A stretch of 64,000 bases of DNA from Myotis daubentonii (GCF_963259705.1 NC_081844.1:16911715-16975714), one strand, 5' to 3'; positions 44,682 through 57,714 are shown, counted from the stretch's first letter. The notes: generated by a model not told the origin, from the letters alone. Program-made: numbers and translations.

Positions 44682-44812
44682 GTAGTCATTCACCAATCAA
44701 CATGCTTGTTCGAAGGTGAATATCACGGCCTCAGCTCTAGTCCTCCTCTGCTATGTGGGAATAGATAAGAGCATCAGTGCTTGTGAGACGTGTACTAGAC
44801 TGTTCGATAGAG

Positions 44813-45058
44813 CAGCGATTTTCAACCTTTTCATCTCATGGCACACAAACTAATTACTGACATTCTGCAGCACACCCAAAAATGTGTTATATTTTTTGTT
44901 GATATGACAACAAAACAGATATAATTTTGATTCATTCACACTTGACGGCTATTGTTGTGTTGGCTGTTTTCATATTTTGTTTGACAATCCCAGGGAAAAG
45001 AGGTCAGTGCTCCTGACTCAATAGTCGGGCACTGCAGCACGCTGGTTGAAAATCGCTG
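44813..45058. mobile_element. hAT non-autonomous element, different family from SPIN
   Basis: 246 bp with terminal inverted repeats CAGCGATTTTCAACC and GGTTGAAAATCGCTG. The 8-bp flanks CGATAGAG (44805-44812) and TGATAGAG (45059-45066) differ at one base. The interior ('ctcatggcacacaaactaat', 'tgttgatatgacaacaaaac') is unlike SPIN. No coding capacity. Confidence 0.92.
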
Positions 45059-45066
45059 TGATAGAG

Positions 45067-47968
45067 GCATATGCTGGTCAGGGGTTATCAAGCACAGAGA
45101 GGACTCCCAGACAAGGTGACCTGTGTTCTGGGTCTTTAATTACAAGCAGAAATGTCTCAACACAATAAGGGTGGTGTGGGGGTGGGAAGGAGTCCCTGAC
45201 ACAGGCAGACAATCTTGTGCAAAGCATGGAGGCATGAGAAAGTGTGGCCTGTCCAAGGGATTGGAACTAGTGCAGACTGGAAGGCATGGAGAGGGGCTGT
45301 GCGTGTGGGGAGGTATGGGGTAGGGTGTGTGCATGTCTGGTGGGGGCAGGAGGGCCCTGGGATGGTCTGGAGCAGGATGCCCAGCAGGGTGGTTGAGGCT
45401 GGCCAGGTAGAGTCCAGAGGCTCTCAGGGCACGACTTTGCTGTGTGGGGAAAGGAGCTGCTGGAGGATTTAAGCAGGAATGCATTGTGTGTTACTTGTAT
45501 ATTACTATGTCCCGTAGTGTAGGTATTAAGAGAGGTATAATAGGGGTGTTTCTTGCTTTTAGGGAGTTTATGATTTGATTGAAACAAGTACACTTGATGC
45601 TTGTCTCTCCTCTCATCTCTACCTGCTTATTTGCAATAGGAGTGCCCTTGCCAGGACCCCCAGGGGGGCGGGGGGCTGAGGCCACAGTGTCCAGGTGGCG
45701 TTGTTCTGTGACTTCCCAGAGCATGGACCTTGTCGCTGTTGGGAGGTCTGCTGTGCAGGACCAGGCCCCTCCCCAAACCACACCCGAACTCACCTGTAGT
45801 CAGTTTACCAGAAATGATTGCCTGAACTGCCTCCATCCAGGTGCGCAGGGCAGCCAGGATGTCCCAGTGAGTCCCCACTGCCCCTCCTATGCCCCAGAAT
45901 CAGTCCTGGCCGCCTCCTTCTTTGGGGAGCTTTCTAGAGCCTGGCGTACTTCCTGCTTGGACTCTCTCTTCTCCTCAGCACATCATTTGTCACTACCTGG
46001 GCGAGGAGGCTCCCAACACTCCACTGACCCTCTGGACAACGCTAAATGAGAGAAAACAAAGGTATAAGGATCGTCACAAACCATTAAATGAGGAAGAGCC
46101 ACAGGGTGGAGGAGTTTAAAGATGGGGAAGAGTGTTGGCCACATAAGGAGGTGAGCCAATTCCCTTAAAACATTCAGCCAAGACCACCCCCAAGTCTACC
46201 CTGTGCATTCTCCCTGCTGGCCCTCAGAAGCACACCGTCCCCGCCCACCTCTGCCTGTGCTCCGGCTCTGCGGGCTCACTCCTGCCCTTGCTTCCAACCT
46301 CCCCTGGAGCAGAGCCTCCTCCGTGGGGGCGAGGGGCTGGCCTTGGCCTTCCTCCCAGCTGTGCCAGCTGCCCCAGGCCGGGCCTGGCCCCTGCTGAGTC
46401 TCCCGCCGCTGAAGGCACCATCAGCACACCCATGCCCCTGTTCATGGCTGAATGGCCAGCCCCTGGTACAAAGTGAGTGTTATGTGATTCCTCTTCTGAG
46501 GGTGAGGGTCTCTCATTGTCTTGAGTCACTTCCTTGGTGAAGGGACAGAGAGAACCAAACCCATGTAAAGCAAGGTTGTCCCACACATAAAGTTCGCCTT
46601 TAGGGATGACCCCAAGCCCCTGTCCTGGTGGCTTTGCCTTTCGTTCATCTATCCCTGCTTCCAGCTGTGACTCGGGTTTGGCCCACCTGTTGAGTTGTCC
46701 TACCAGACATTGTCATTTATAAACACTCACATGGGAAAGGGACTTGCTGAAGGCAAGGGGTGAATTAGGAGTCGTGGCTCTTTAGGATTTGTGAGTGCCC
46801 TTCACAGCACCTCCCTCTGCCCGGGAGCTGGTCCGAGCAGACAGAGGACACACCCTGTGAGCTCCCTTGGACAGCACTGCTGTGTCTCAGCACCTGCCTC
46901 AGGGCTGTCCGGCTGGACAGGTGTGAGGTGGGCCAGGACATTTTTTGAATAAATGGAATCTGCATTAACTCATTCACTCATTCATTCAGTGATGAGATTC
47001 CATTAAACAAACAAAAGAATGAATGAAGAGTATTCTACTCCCACCAAAATGGAATTCTTATTTTTTCTCTCAAAAATGTAAGCCCTAGAGACTTCCGGTG
47101 TTCTTGAATGACATTTTCCTCCTCCTGGCATTGAAAAAGGTGATCCAACCAGATACTTACAGAGGCACTCACCATTCCTCTCAGAAACCCCATGTGGGAT
47201 AAGTGATGCTAATTTATGCAGACTTATGGGCAACTAACTCCAAACCCTTGTGAGCTACATAGCCTTGTAAGTTCAAAGTTAAGCTTCCAACAATGGGCGC
47301 AGAATTCTAATTGAACAGGTAAAGTGGGCATCTGGCAGATGTGCGTGGTTTAGGGGACACTCTCTCAAGGAGCCACTGAAATGGCTCCGTAGCTGCTGTA
47401 ACGGATTCTTATTTAAATGAGATCTCCCTTCCCTTTTGTTTTTGTTTTTTAATAAGGAGAAAATCGTCCACATTTGCAATGTTTTCCAACAAACTGAGAT
47501 TTCTTTCTCTTTTTTAAAAAAATCATAATTGATTTATTTCGTAATGCAATATTGTCTAACATGCACAGGCTCATTTGAATAAATTATTCATCAACAGTGT
47601 TTTAGTGATGTGCCAGCCTGTGTCTGCTGGAGCTCCATTGTCCCCCTTGCCACCGAGGGATGGGAAACAGGTGCAGCCCTGGCTCTGAGCACAAAGCCAA
47701 AGCCAGAGCCGGCTGCTCTTAACGGAAGCCACAAAGGGCCAGGTTATTACTAAAGACAGTTGATGGATCCCATTTCTAATGCAGGGTGGGAAGGGCAGAG
47801 TCCGGAGGTGGCAGCTGCCCGTGTCCCTGTCACGCTCGATTATCCGAAGGTGCACTTCCTTGCAATCAGTAGCATCGTGAAGACAGGCCCATCAAGTACA
47901 TTCAGTATTTTCACCAAGGACAACATATTTATTGATTTTTATTGGGAGGATGAAAAAAAATTCTCTGG
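45067..47968. other. Single-copy DNA, no gene seen
   Basis: GC-rich parts give long random frames (156 codons at 45579 plus, 120 at 46224 minus), with no domains or splice arrangement. A small ATTC run lies near 46971-46988. AT-rich stretch 47510-47620 is noted as possibly conserved. Confidence 0.4.
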
Positions 47969-48338
47969 TGTCTTATTCTGCTTGGGCTATTATAACAAAA
48001 TACCATAGACTGGGTACGTTCAACAACAGAAATTTATTGCTTTTAGTCTGGAGGCTCAAGGTCTAAGCCTTAGACTCTAAGGTCAAGGTGACAGCAGATT
48101 TGGTGTCTGGTAAAGACCTGCTTCCTGGTTCATAGATGGCATCTTCTCCCTGTGTCTTCATATGGCAGAGAGTGAGCTCTCTGGGTCTCATTTATAAGGG
48201 AGCTAATTGCTCTCACAAGGGCTCCACCCTCATGACCTACTTATACCCCAAAGGCTCCATCTCCTAATGCAGCTCATTATGCATCAGGGCTTCAACATAT
48301 GAATTTTGGGGGGGACAAGGACATTTAGACCACAATAC
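47969..48338 (-). mobile_element. MLT1-type MaLR LTR, antisense
   Basis: Reverse of a MaLR LTR: 'tattataacaaaataccata', 'caacagaaatttattgcttt', 'gagctaattgctctcacaag', 'gcttcaacatatgaattttg', ending 'gaccacaata'. About 370 bp, a solo LTR of an ancient ERVL-MaLR element. Confidence 0.85.
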
Positions 48339-49624
48339 CAGGTCCTAGTTTTATGACTCAGAATGTGAATTTAAAGCTGATACAGATTTAGGAAAAGTGC
48401 AAATCTGTGAAAAGTGCGGGGATCTTACAAATATTAGTCCTGGAGTGAAAGTTGGGGAACTACTTCCCCCACCCTGAGGTCAGGAAAGGCTGTCTGGGGT
48501 TATGTCCTCTGTCCCCTGCCTCTAATCCTCTCAACCTCAACAGGTAACTCTGGGTCAAAAGAAAATGCTGGCCTGACCTGGGGAGTGTGCTGCCTGCCCC
48601 TCCTTGGCCTGAGAATTTCCAGGACCTGTGCTGTCCAGCCTGTTGCAGGACCTTCTCCCAGGGCTCCGTGTGACGCTGGGTCTTGCAAGGAGATGGTGAC
48701 TTCTGGCGCATTCCCTGGAGAGCAGGATGAAAAGGGCAAAGGCCCTGAGGACTGTCCGGTAGAGTCCCTGCTGCCGGGCAGCTGACAGTTGCCAGAACAA
48801 CCCCAAGATCAATATATTCCCTACAGGGTCCTTTTATTATTTTTAAAAAATATTAATAGAACTAATTAAATATAGAGGTGCGCTCCAGCCCTAATCGGCA
48901 GCTTCTCATCTCTCCTTGCCTCCTGCCTCCTTCCCACTGGGCCCAGTGTATATTGTCAGAGTGTCAGGTGAGGAGCAAGGAGAAAGTGGGGAGATAACAC
49001 AGAATTGGTATGCCGGGCGAAGGCTGCGGACACAAGGGACTTCTTTTAATCCAGTCCATTAATCAATTTCTCCGTAGAAATTGAATTAACTGTCTTTCAT
49101 CAGCATCACATCCCAGGCTCGAAAACACCGAGCGCACAGAGGAATGTCAATGCAGTGAGCATGGAGGTGAACGCTTGGACTCCTGTACTTCTGGTCCAGG
49201 GCACGGAGAGACAAGGGCCTGAGGGCCAAAGGGATGGCCTGGGTCGGGTGGCCTGGAAGCAATCTGCCCTTGTGTTTTTCTTGCTCACAGCCACTGGAGA
49301 GACTTCTGACCCCCATCCCTCCTTTAACCTAAACACATTCACTATTGACTATCAGGCTCACGGTGATATTTCTTACTTTGGGCTTCAGTTGTACAAAAAA
49401 CCATGCAGCACACCCCAGCTGTGTCCTCCGCCCTTACTAAGACAAGGCTCTCTCTCTGGGTCAGCAGGCTCTGGCTTGGGCTGGGGCTGTCAATGAGGGC
49501 ATGGAAGACTCTCTCAGTCTCTGACACAGAACGTCGGACATTCCTGCATTTGCATAGCGTCACAGCTGCAGAGAAAGGTCAACCACAGGAGGTGCTCCTC
49601 AGAGAGTTGGGTATTTTGTTCCTC
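48339..49624. other. Single-copy DNA with possible conserved block
   Basis: No gene or repeat recognised. 48840-49130 is unusually AT-rich with TAATTA/ATTAAT motifs beside GC-rich DNA and may be a conserved non-coding element. Confidence 0.4.
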
Positions 49625-49880
49625 TAATCAGTTAACTAATAGATATTTATTGGCTGCCTGCAGGGTTCCAGGATCATTGCTAACTCTCAAGGGCACAGGT
49701 TAAAAAAAATGCAGTCCCTGTTGTAAGACTCCATTGGGGGAGACTGGTAAAATAAGAACTCATAATACAGTGTAATACAGAATACAATGGAATTTTGCAG
49801 TCTATGGGGTGAGGGTGGGAGCAAACCAGGGAGTGGTCACTTGGCCGGAAGAGACCCCAAAAGAGGTAGGCTCTGAGAAG
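49625..49880 (-). mobile_element. L2-like LINE fragment, antisense
   Basis: 'taatagatatttattggctg' followed by 'tgcagtccctgttgtaagac' and 'gggggagactggtaaaataa' resembles the reversed L2 3' UTR. Weak. Confidence 0.5.
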
Positions 49881-50580
49881 ACAAGCGATCCATTTGCTAT
49901 AGGAGGAGGGATTGGAAGCAGATTCCAAAGAAGAGGATTTTGTTCTCCCTCATCTTCCATTCTTCACAGAGCCATCAGATAAAAGTATTATTGTGTCAGT
50001 CCCACCCATACAACCCCTGTGGCATTATATTGCTGTCAGAATAACATCAAACATGTTTCACCAGCAGGACCTCCCAATCACATCTAGGTCATGTCCCTGG
50101 TGTCCGCCTACTGAAGGCTGATGTGGCTTCATGGAGCCTGGTCCAGCCTCAGAGGATTCATGCCCGCTGTTCCTGCTGACTGAATACTTCCCCCGAAGGC
50201 CCTTTTGCCTGTCTCTCTCATTGCCTCGCTGAGCCTGTCTCACCTTTTAGGCATCTACAGGGAAGAGACCCCTGGCCTCTCAGAATGGGTTGGCCCTCCA
50301 GTTGCCTCTCAGAAACCTTAGCCCCATGGCTTCTCCTCCTAACCATTGCAATGTTTGTTGTAATAATTGTTCAAAATCCATCTCCCTCTGTCAACTTTAA
50401 TGACTAAGGAAAGAGAGACTGCATCTGTCCTGACTGCTTTGTTAATGTCAGGGCCCAGCCCATTGTAGATGCTTGGTAAATGCTGCATAGATCTGTGCTG
50501 AATGGTTGGAAGAGGCGTGTTCCAGGGAGATGGTGACTGTGGCTAGCAAGTAGCTCATTCAGTGCAGGGTGAGCAGCCTT
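49881..50580. other. Single-copy DNA, no gene seen
   Basis: Short frames only, no recognisable repeat. Confidence 0.4.
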
Positions 50581-50584
50581 GTCC

Positions 50585-50720
50585 CGTGGAATTGCGTGAT
50601 TGCACATCAGCTAAGGAGCTTGGACTTTGTCCTGTGGGCAAAAGGAACCATGAAGGCTTATGAGCGAGGGAGTGACTTAATCTGATTTGTGTTTTAGAAA
50701 TGTCACTCTAGGGCAAGTGA
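50585..50720 (-). mobile_element. L2 LINE fragment, antisense
   Basis: 'gcttggactttgtcctgtgg', 'gaaccatgaaggcttatgag' and 'gagtgacttaatctgatttg' correspond to the reverse of the L2 3' UTR/ORF end. Confidence 0.65.
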
Positions 50721-50903
50721 CTCCCGAGTTAACCATCCAGACTTGGTGCTTATTTGATTTCCCAGGTTCTCACTCTTCCAGTTAAGCAGAATGGAAGAAA
50801 CAAGTTTTCGGTTTGGGTGGTGGGCAGGTTCAAAATGGGAGAGGGGCACATCATTTTCTGCTTGCCACTTCCCTCCACCCTGACTCCACTCTACACCTTA
50901 GAG

Positions 50904-51115
50904 CAGTGGTTCTCAACCTTCTGGCCCTTTAAATACAGTTCCTCATGTTGTGACCCAACCATAAAATTATTTTCATTGCTACTTCATAACTGTAATGTTG
51001 CTACTGTTATGAATCGTAATGTAAATATCTGATATGCAGGATGGTCTTAGGCGACCCCTGTGAAAGGGCCGTTTGACCGCCAAAGGGGTCGCGACCCACA
51101 GGTTGAGAACCGCTG
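50904..51115 (-). mobile_element. SPIN hAT element, short deletion form
   Basis: 212 bp, CAGTGGTTCTCAACC to GGTTGAGAACCGCTG. Perfect 8-bp duplication CCTTAGAG at 50896-50903 and 51116-51123. Same internal deletion as the copies at 10537 and 33250. A 92-codon frame on the plus strand runs through it and is noncoding. Confidence 0.95.
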
Positions 51116-51189
51116 CCTTAGAGGTTCACCATTACATCGTGCCCCTGCCCTTCCTCCTCATGGGTTGAGTGCCGTCCTGTCTTAGGGCC

Positions 51190-51330
51190 ACTTCTCGTGT
51201 TGCTCCCCCTGCCCAGACAGCCCTCCATCCCATCTCTGCCTTTCCCAACATTTCCTGTCCATCTTGGCTTGGTTCAAGACCCACTCCCTCCTTGGAACCT
51301 CCCTGACCATCACAGGCCACATGGGACTCA
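51190..51330 (+). mobile_element. L2 LINE fragment
   Basis: 'cttggttcaagacccactcc' and 'ctccttggaacctccctgac' resemble the L2 3' UTR on the plus strand. Confidence 0.5.
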
Positions 51331-51384
51331 TAAAACACTCATGTTTTCTGACCGTCAAACGCCCATGGAACCCTGGAGCCAGGC

Positions 51385-51500
51385 TGTGGAGGTCATTTTA
51401 ACAGGAGGGGCAACTGAGGAAGCATGACTTGTCAGGGCCAGACAGCTGGGGAACAGCAAGACCGGGATCACACTCTGAGGGCCTGGCCCAAGCTCATTGC
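51385..51500 (-). repeat. MIR SINE, antisense
   Basis: 'aggaggggcaactgaggaag' and 'cagggccagacagctgggga' correspond to reverse MIR. Partial, lying between L2 pieces. Confidence 0.55.
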
Positions 51501-51680
51501 TTTCCTCTTACACAGCTCTGCCTAACCAGGTCCCTGACACTGGGCATCTTGTATTTAACTTTTCTGCACAAGTCCAGGCTCTACAATAAAATCATGAGCT
51601 CCTGGGAGACCTGAACTCCAGAGCATCTCATTTATCTGAGTATCAGTGTCTGGCACTTAGTAGTTATTGAATAAAGTATT
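51500..51680 (+). mobile_element. L2 LINE 3' end
   Basis: 'acaataaaatcatgagctcc', 'atcagtgtctggcacttagt' and 'agttattgaataaagtattg' match the terminal L2 consensus. Confidence 0.7.
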
Positions 51681-54600
51681 GTTGACACAAGACATTTTAG
51701 ATGAGAAATACTCTGTGCTCCCCATCAGCTCCTGCTCTGTTTATTAGGGCAGCGACGGCCTGGGGACAAGACCATTGATTTAGGAGCGCACACTGAGAGC
51801 CAAGCCGGGCCCTGACTGGTGAGGCTGTGTGTTTAGTTTTCCCAGAGGCAGGTCTGGAGCATCATTTAATAGTGTCTCAGGGTCCTTAGAAGGAAGGGGT
51901 CTGTGATGATTTTACTTCACCCCGTCCTCCTCCCCCCTCCATGCCTTTCTTTGTTTGCTCTGTGTCCTGGAGGGCCGATGTCCCCTGGAGGGCAGCCTGG
52001 CTTCTGGTGGACTCAGCCAGTAGAGAAAGGAGGGGCAGGTCAGGGTAGTTAACCTGGGCTCTATCCCTCCAATCTGCCTGCACTTCTAACATGGCTGCAT
52101 TCCTGCAGACAGCTCCCGCCAGGAGGCTCTTTCTAATGTTCCAGGTCTTACCTGGTTCAGGCCATACTGGTCTTTCCCCGGTGCCCCCTCAGGGGCCATG
52201 GCAGTGCTGGCTTCTTGCTGTTGTTGGTCCAGATGCCTTCCCCCTTTGTGGGTTCCCTACCCGCTCTAATAGGCGCTGTATCAGATTCAGCTCCAAGCGT
52301 GCCACCAGTTCCCTGGGACTCCTCTGATGAAAGGTCTTGAGGAAATTCACAGAACTAGATGGGTGGGGAGGAAGAGAGTGTGGGGCCAAGTATTTCTGGA
52401 GATGATGCCAGATGCTGAGGAACACCTGCCTGTACACAGTGTCATTGAACCTGCCCTTGGGATTGGCATGGAGGAGAGTGTGGGGCAGAAGAGTACTCCC
52501 CACCTTGCCTATTCTTAGCTGGCCTTATTGGGGTCACCTGTCTTTTAGGGGGCTTCTTTTCATTAAAGACATATTCATTCGGAAAATGAGTCACTATTCT
52601 TCAAGGAGCTGACAGTGTAGTGGGAATGAGACAAGTTCCACTTGGGGGAGGGGGAAGGGGACAGGTAGGAATGTCAGGTGGGGCTGGGTGTGGAAGCCAC
52701 CAGCCACACGCCTCCAGAGCAGCATGGACACTGATGGGGAAAGAACTCTGGCTTTGGAGGTTCAAGATAAGCTCGGGCCCTCTGGTCCTTAATTACCCTC
52801 GGAGCCTTGTCGGGGAACTGGGAAGAGTAACACCCTGCTTGTAGAATGGTTTCAAGTCACAGGAAAGATACTATGGACCAAGTTCTAGAGCCAGGAACTC
52901 CTCAAGGAGTGGCTGCCATCAGCAGGAGTGTGCAGGGTAGGAGGACCTGACACAACGGAGCTGATATGTAAACACTGGATGAATGAATGAGTGAATGAAT
53001 GAATGCATGAATGAACAGAGAGAAGAGTATAGCAGCTGCCAGGTAGGTGGCCCAGAGGTCTGACTCCTCCACCCAAGGGAACAATTCCCCCACCCACCAT
53101 GGTGCTCTTTAATGCAGATCCCCCCATATAGGGAGCTAGAGGAAAAGGGGTGGGCCAAAGCTCATGGGACTTAAATTAGCCACTGATTCTTGGGACTTCA
53201 GGCTTCTGCCTTTGCTGTAGACTCTGAACTGACTAGTTTATTTATTTCATTTGGTTAGGAGCCAAGACAATGGCGCATGGAAGATACCAATGTCATTAGT
53301 AAAGTAACATTTTCCCTCCTTCCTTTTTTCTTCTTTAAAAAAACCCTGGGAACTGACCTAGTTTTTCATTCCCTTTGAACTCAACTAAGGCAGATTTTCT
53401 TTAAAGCAGGGTTGAAACACTTAGGTTCTTTGCTTAATGTGGGTCAGGGTGACTCCTCCAGTTACTGAAAAGAGATGAGGGCGATGCCATCTCTTTAAGC
53501 TGCTTGGTGCCCAGAACTCTCTTGGAATTTTCCTGTTTAGCTCCCTCCCCAGCCCTAAGTGCTTCAGCCATGACAATGAGCGGGAAAAGCGTGGCAAAGA
53601 AAATGTTGACCCTTTGATTGCATACTAAACCCCTTTTGGAAGATGGTGGGTGGAACAAACGAGGTCTGCACGGTGTCTTTACATTTCCCTGGTCCCTGGT
53701 GCTGGAGGAGGAGGCTTACCCATCTCACACAGTGGGGAGAACCCCTGATCAGGAGTCAGGGAACCAGCTTGTGAAGAGTGTGATTTTGGATAAGGCACGA
53801 ATATATTGGTAAATCTTCACCTAAAAAGGTTCTTTACAGCCCTTTGGTTCTCTGAGAGCTCTGAAATTTGGATGGGGGCTGGGGGTAGCAGGGCATCTCA
53901 CGAAGAATTCTGAAAATAGAAACACCTTCCCTTCTTGCAAACAGCCTAGTGTTTCCTTGCTGCGCCATTCCTGCAGGACGCAGGGCTGGGTGCATGCACG
54001 TCAGCGGCGGTTGCAGGCTTCTCCCCGGATGACCTGAGCTATTTTTAATGGCTAATCTGCTCCCAAATCTCTCCTGGACTGGTATGCTTCTAGCTTGAAA
54101 TTTCATCATTAGAAAGTCATTCCTTTGAGTGGGACATTACTGAATTTCGGAGTTTCTATCTAGTTAAAATGAACTTTGGTATTTTATTTGAGGACTTTAA
54201 TTTATCATGCAACTTTCCAAAGAGGCAGCTGACGGAGGGCCCAGCAAGTGAGGTAGATACACTCCGAAGGAGCTGGGGGTGGGGCAGTCTGGAGCATGGC
54301 GGGAAGGTTCGAGGCCAGACCCCTCTTCCTGCAAATGAGCAATCTGGGCCAACATCCCAATTATGCTGGCGCCTAGAGGCCCAGCTTGCACTCCTTCCGT
54401 AGGAAATTCAGCTCAGCATCCTTCGTCATACCCTCTCCTCCAGCCCCCACATTCCACCACTCTTTCTGGGACCCTAAACTCACGAACAGCACCATAAGGA
54501 ACCCCAGAGCCGGCTCAGCCTTGGTGTGCTTCTCATCCCGCCCCCACGGGCAGGCCTGTCCCCAGCTGTCTCCCTGAGCTCAGAGGTGCTTCCCTTACTG

Positions 54601-55039
54601 CTGGCAGCCTAGGGTCCAGGTGTGTTCCCTCTGAGCTCTAACGCGAGGTTCTTAGAGACACTATTACACGTTTTACCAAATAGCAGGAGCACTGAGGCAA
54701 GGACTGTTATCGCAATATGAACACTGTAATTTCAGCCTTTTCGAGAAACCAATCTGTGGCATCAAATTCAACGCAGAGGCCGGGATGCAGAGCTGGGTTC
54801 CAGGGGCGAGCTGCCGCTGCCTGTGAGGAATTGGACTGGGGGTGGGAAGGGGACCCTCCTGGCGCTCAGCGCTGTAGGAAACACGTGGCGGTTCCCGGAG
54901 CTGCGCCAGGGAACACAGCCCGAGAAGCCGCGCCATCTCACTCACTCAGACTCACGTGCATGTTATTGATTGCTTACTGCGCCCAGCCTTGCAAAGCATC
55001 GGGAAGCCTCTGCTGCCACCAACACTAATACTACCTCTG
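51681..55039. other. Single-copy DNA, no gene seen
   Basis: Many short frames on both strands, the longest about 104 codons, none protein-like. A GAAT array lies at 52977-53016 and a possible decayed MIR at about 53740-53870. Confidence 0.4.
52977..53016. repeat. (GAAT)n microsatellite
   Basis: About nine units with two variants (GAGT, GCAT). Confidence 0.92.
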
Positions 55040-55230
55040 CAGCAGCTAATAGGAGCTAATATGCTAATATTGACTGAGTGTTTACCAGGCACTATGCTAA
55101 GTGCTTGACACAGATTGTTACAATGAATGCACAGAACACCTCTATGATGCAGGCGCTTATTTCCTTTTGCATAGAAAGGAAAACGAGATCACCTGCCTAC
55201 ACTCTCAGACTCGGAGAGCTGAGTCCACAG
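55040..55230 (-). repeat. MIR SINE, antisense
   Basis: 'actgagtgtttaccaggcac', 'tatgctaagtgcttgacaca' and 'acctctatgatgcaggcgct' follow the reverse MIR order. Confidence 0.75.
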
Positions 55231-56352
55231 CCTCTCTGCAGAGACAGCCGCACAGGCCACAGCGTCTAGTTTCCAGGGGGTGGAGGGAGGGATGAATATA
55301 GAATAGGCACAGCACACGGCAGAGGTGCTACATCAGACATGGCTCCGAGGTGCACTGGGAATTCATCCATTCGTTAACAAACACCTCCAGAGTTCCAGGC
55401 TGCAGTGCTGGAGGGTGGTGGTTATGGGGTGAGGTGTGGTTGCCACCTGGAGGTCATGAAGATCCCGGTGCAGGCCTGGAAGGCTGGTATTAGTAGAATA
55501 ATCACACCAATCAATGTAGGTTTACCACTGAGGAGAGTAACTAACTTCCTGGTGGGCTCAGTCAGGCTGTGAAGGGGACACGTGATGAGCTGCCTGGTGG
55601 AGCAGGCAGTGAGTTGCGCCAGGATGTGCTGGGCTCCCAGGTGTGGATGAGCCGACACTTCGGGACAGGGGTCAGTCCCGGTGGGTCTGGCTGGAGAGGG
55701 CACACAAGGAGGGAGAGGCTGCAGAGTTACGTTGGTATGAGCTTGCAAATGATGTCGTTTGCCAGGTAAGGAGCCATGGGCACTGCATCCTGCAGGTTGG
55801 GGTTGAGGATGGAGTAGGCCGAGGAAGAGGCACATTGTGTTTGAAGTTTGGGGAGGAGAAAATTCCAACTTACCCCTTCACACTGCCCTTGGGTTCAGTT
55901 GACAAGGACTCTCTGGTGCTCAATTCAAAGACAAGAGTCACTGTAGCGGGGAGGATGGAGGTTGAGGCTGCAGGAGCCACAATCCCAGTGGTAGTTTATA
56001 GAGGAGGAAATGGAGAGTGATTTTACTGAGAACTATGGACAATGACGACACAGCATACATGTTTTTCGGTGGTCAGTACATTGCCTTTTCTAATTCATTC
56101 ATTTGTTCATCAAACATGTCCTGAACACCCACTAGGTTCCCTGCACGTTTGAGCATGGGCTTATGCAGAGTTAGGAGTTTCTGAAAGATGGGAGAAGGTG
56201 CCAGGCCAGAGGGAAACTTTTCTTTGGTAATGCTCCAGGCTTGCATTTCCCAAAGCGGTGCTTCTGCACTGTGTCCTCTCAGTGCCCCAAACCCAGCCTC
56301 CCCAAACCAAACTCATTTTCTTGACCCTCAAACTTGGTCAGTGTCTTCATTT
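55231..56352. other. Unassigned DNA, possibly in part decayed L2
   Basis: 'catccattcgttaacaaaca' at 55365 may open a reversed L2, but the rest is too diverged. Frames of 148 (minus) and 125 (plus) codons at 55422-56020 have no recognisable domain. Confidence 0.35.
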
Positions 56353-56544
56353 TCTATCTATAATAATAAAAACATAATATGCTAATTAGACCAGACATCC
56401 TTCAGGACATCCTTCCGGATGACCTCCTGGACAAAGCCAGGGCTGTGAGGGAAGCCCAGGTCTCAGGTGCCAGAGGGAAGCTAGTGCCGGCACTGGGGGA
56501 AGGAAAGCCTACTCTTGCACAGATTTCACGCATCGGGACTCTAG
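56353..56544 (+). mobile_element. HeliBat-type Helitron, minimal copy
   Basis: 192 bp from TCTATCTATAATAATAAAAA to GGGACT and CTAG (56541-56544), followed by T. The 3' palindrome is weaker than in the other copies ('gcacagatttcacgc'). The smallest Helitron here, with only a short interior resembling the 3' half of the copy at 23404. Confidence 0.88.
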
Positions 56545-57714
56545 TTTTTATATAAGGAACCACAGTCTTCCCCGTTCCCCAATCTAAAATCTCAAGAGAT
56601 GGCACATGGAACATGACAAGAGATCCTCCTTTACTAACAAGTGAGAATAGATGGCTGTTCAAAGGGGTTAGGTGTCAGATGGTAAGAATGGTGCAGCCAC
56701 CGGGGAAGCAAAAATGAGGCGTGGAAGGAAGAGTTCATTTTTCTCAGAAGTCCTTGTGGTGGTGGCAGGAGGGTCATCTCACACCATGTGGGGCCACAGA
56801 GGAAGCATGGGGTTTGGTCAGAAACAGGAGCGAGGGGGAAGCCTGAGCCAGAGCCCTCACTAGGGCTTCCATGGAAAAGGCAGGCAGAGTTTGAATAGTT
56901 CTGGTGGGCTCTGGGCTATAGGGTGGTGTCTCACTGCTTGGCACTTGGCCCCGGAGTGATTTAGGGCAAGGAGAAGATGGCTTTGTTGTGTCAGATAAGA
57001 GATGGGAGGTATAAACTCACATGAAAAATGCTCTCCCAACGAGTTCTTTGTAATCTAAGAATTGGCTAGCCCGTGGAGGGCAGACTCTCCCCTTCCAGCA
57101 AGCATTTTAAGATGTCAAAACATCATAAAATACAAAAAAATCCTATGATTAATACACTGGCTTTTCCTTCCCCCTCATTCTGCACACCCAGGGTCTGATC
57201 AGTTGCTATCCTCTGCTCTCACTCTATCTGATGTCAGCAGCCCTTTGGAGAAGGCGGCGTTTCCCGCAGTTAATGATGTACACAGAGGAGGTGGCCAGCT
57301 GGACAAGGCTCGGGCTGCATGTGCTCCACACGGGCTCCTGAAGGTGCCAGATCTCATTTTTCCTCCAGCCCTTCTGCTCTCAGATTTGTTTCTTCTTTCA
57401 GTGTTTCTAAGCCATCTTCAGAGGCCAGTGCCAGACCTTCCTGGGGATCCTAGCATCTAGGATGACCCCCGCTGCCCATCCAGGATCCTCTCCCAGATTC
57501 CATTTTCTCAGACAGCATCGATGGTGTCCCCACCACCTGAAAGTCTTCTGTCAACTGTATCCAGCTACTCAAGTGCTGTCCCTACTTACAGGCTCAGTTA
57601 ATATTCGCACAGCTTACCCCAACTCAAACAGAAATGCATGATCCTATTTCCTGTGCCCCATGATACAGCGGTTTGTCTTACACTCTGTGGTGATGTTCCA
57701 GGAATGGAGCGAAA
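56545..57714. other. Single-copy DNA, no gene seen
   Basis: Short frames only, no repeat recognised. Confidence 0.45.

Larger units (their letters stand above)
43225..44812. other. Single-copy GC-rich DNA, no gene seen
   Basis: Several overlapping frames of 64-121 codons on both strands, none protein-like. It includes a 16-base G run at 44550-44565 and an ATTC tetranucleotide array at 44651-44681. Confidence 0.45.

Noticed and set aside
45579..46049. 156-codon plus frame.
   Set aside because: GC-rich context with competing frames on both strands, no domain, no splice sites or repeats supporting a gene.
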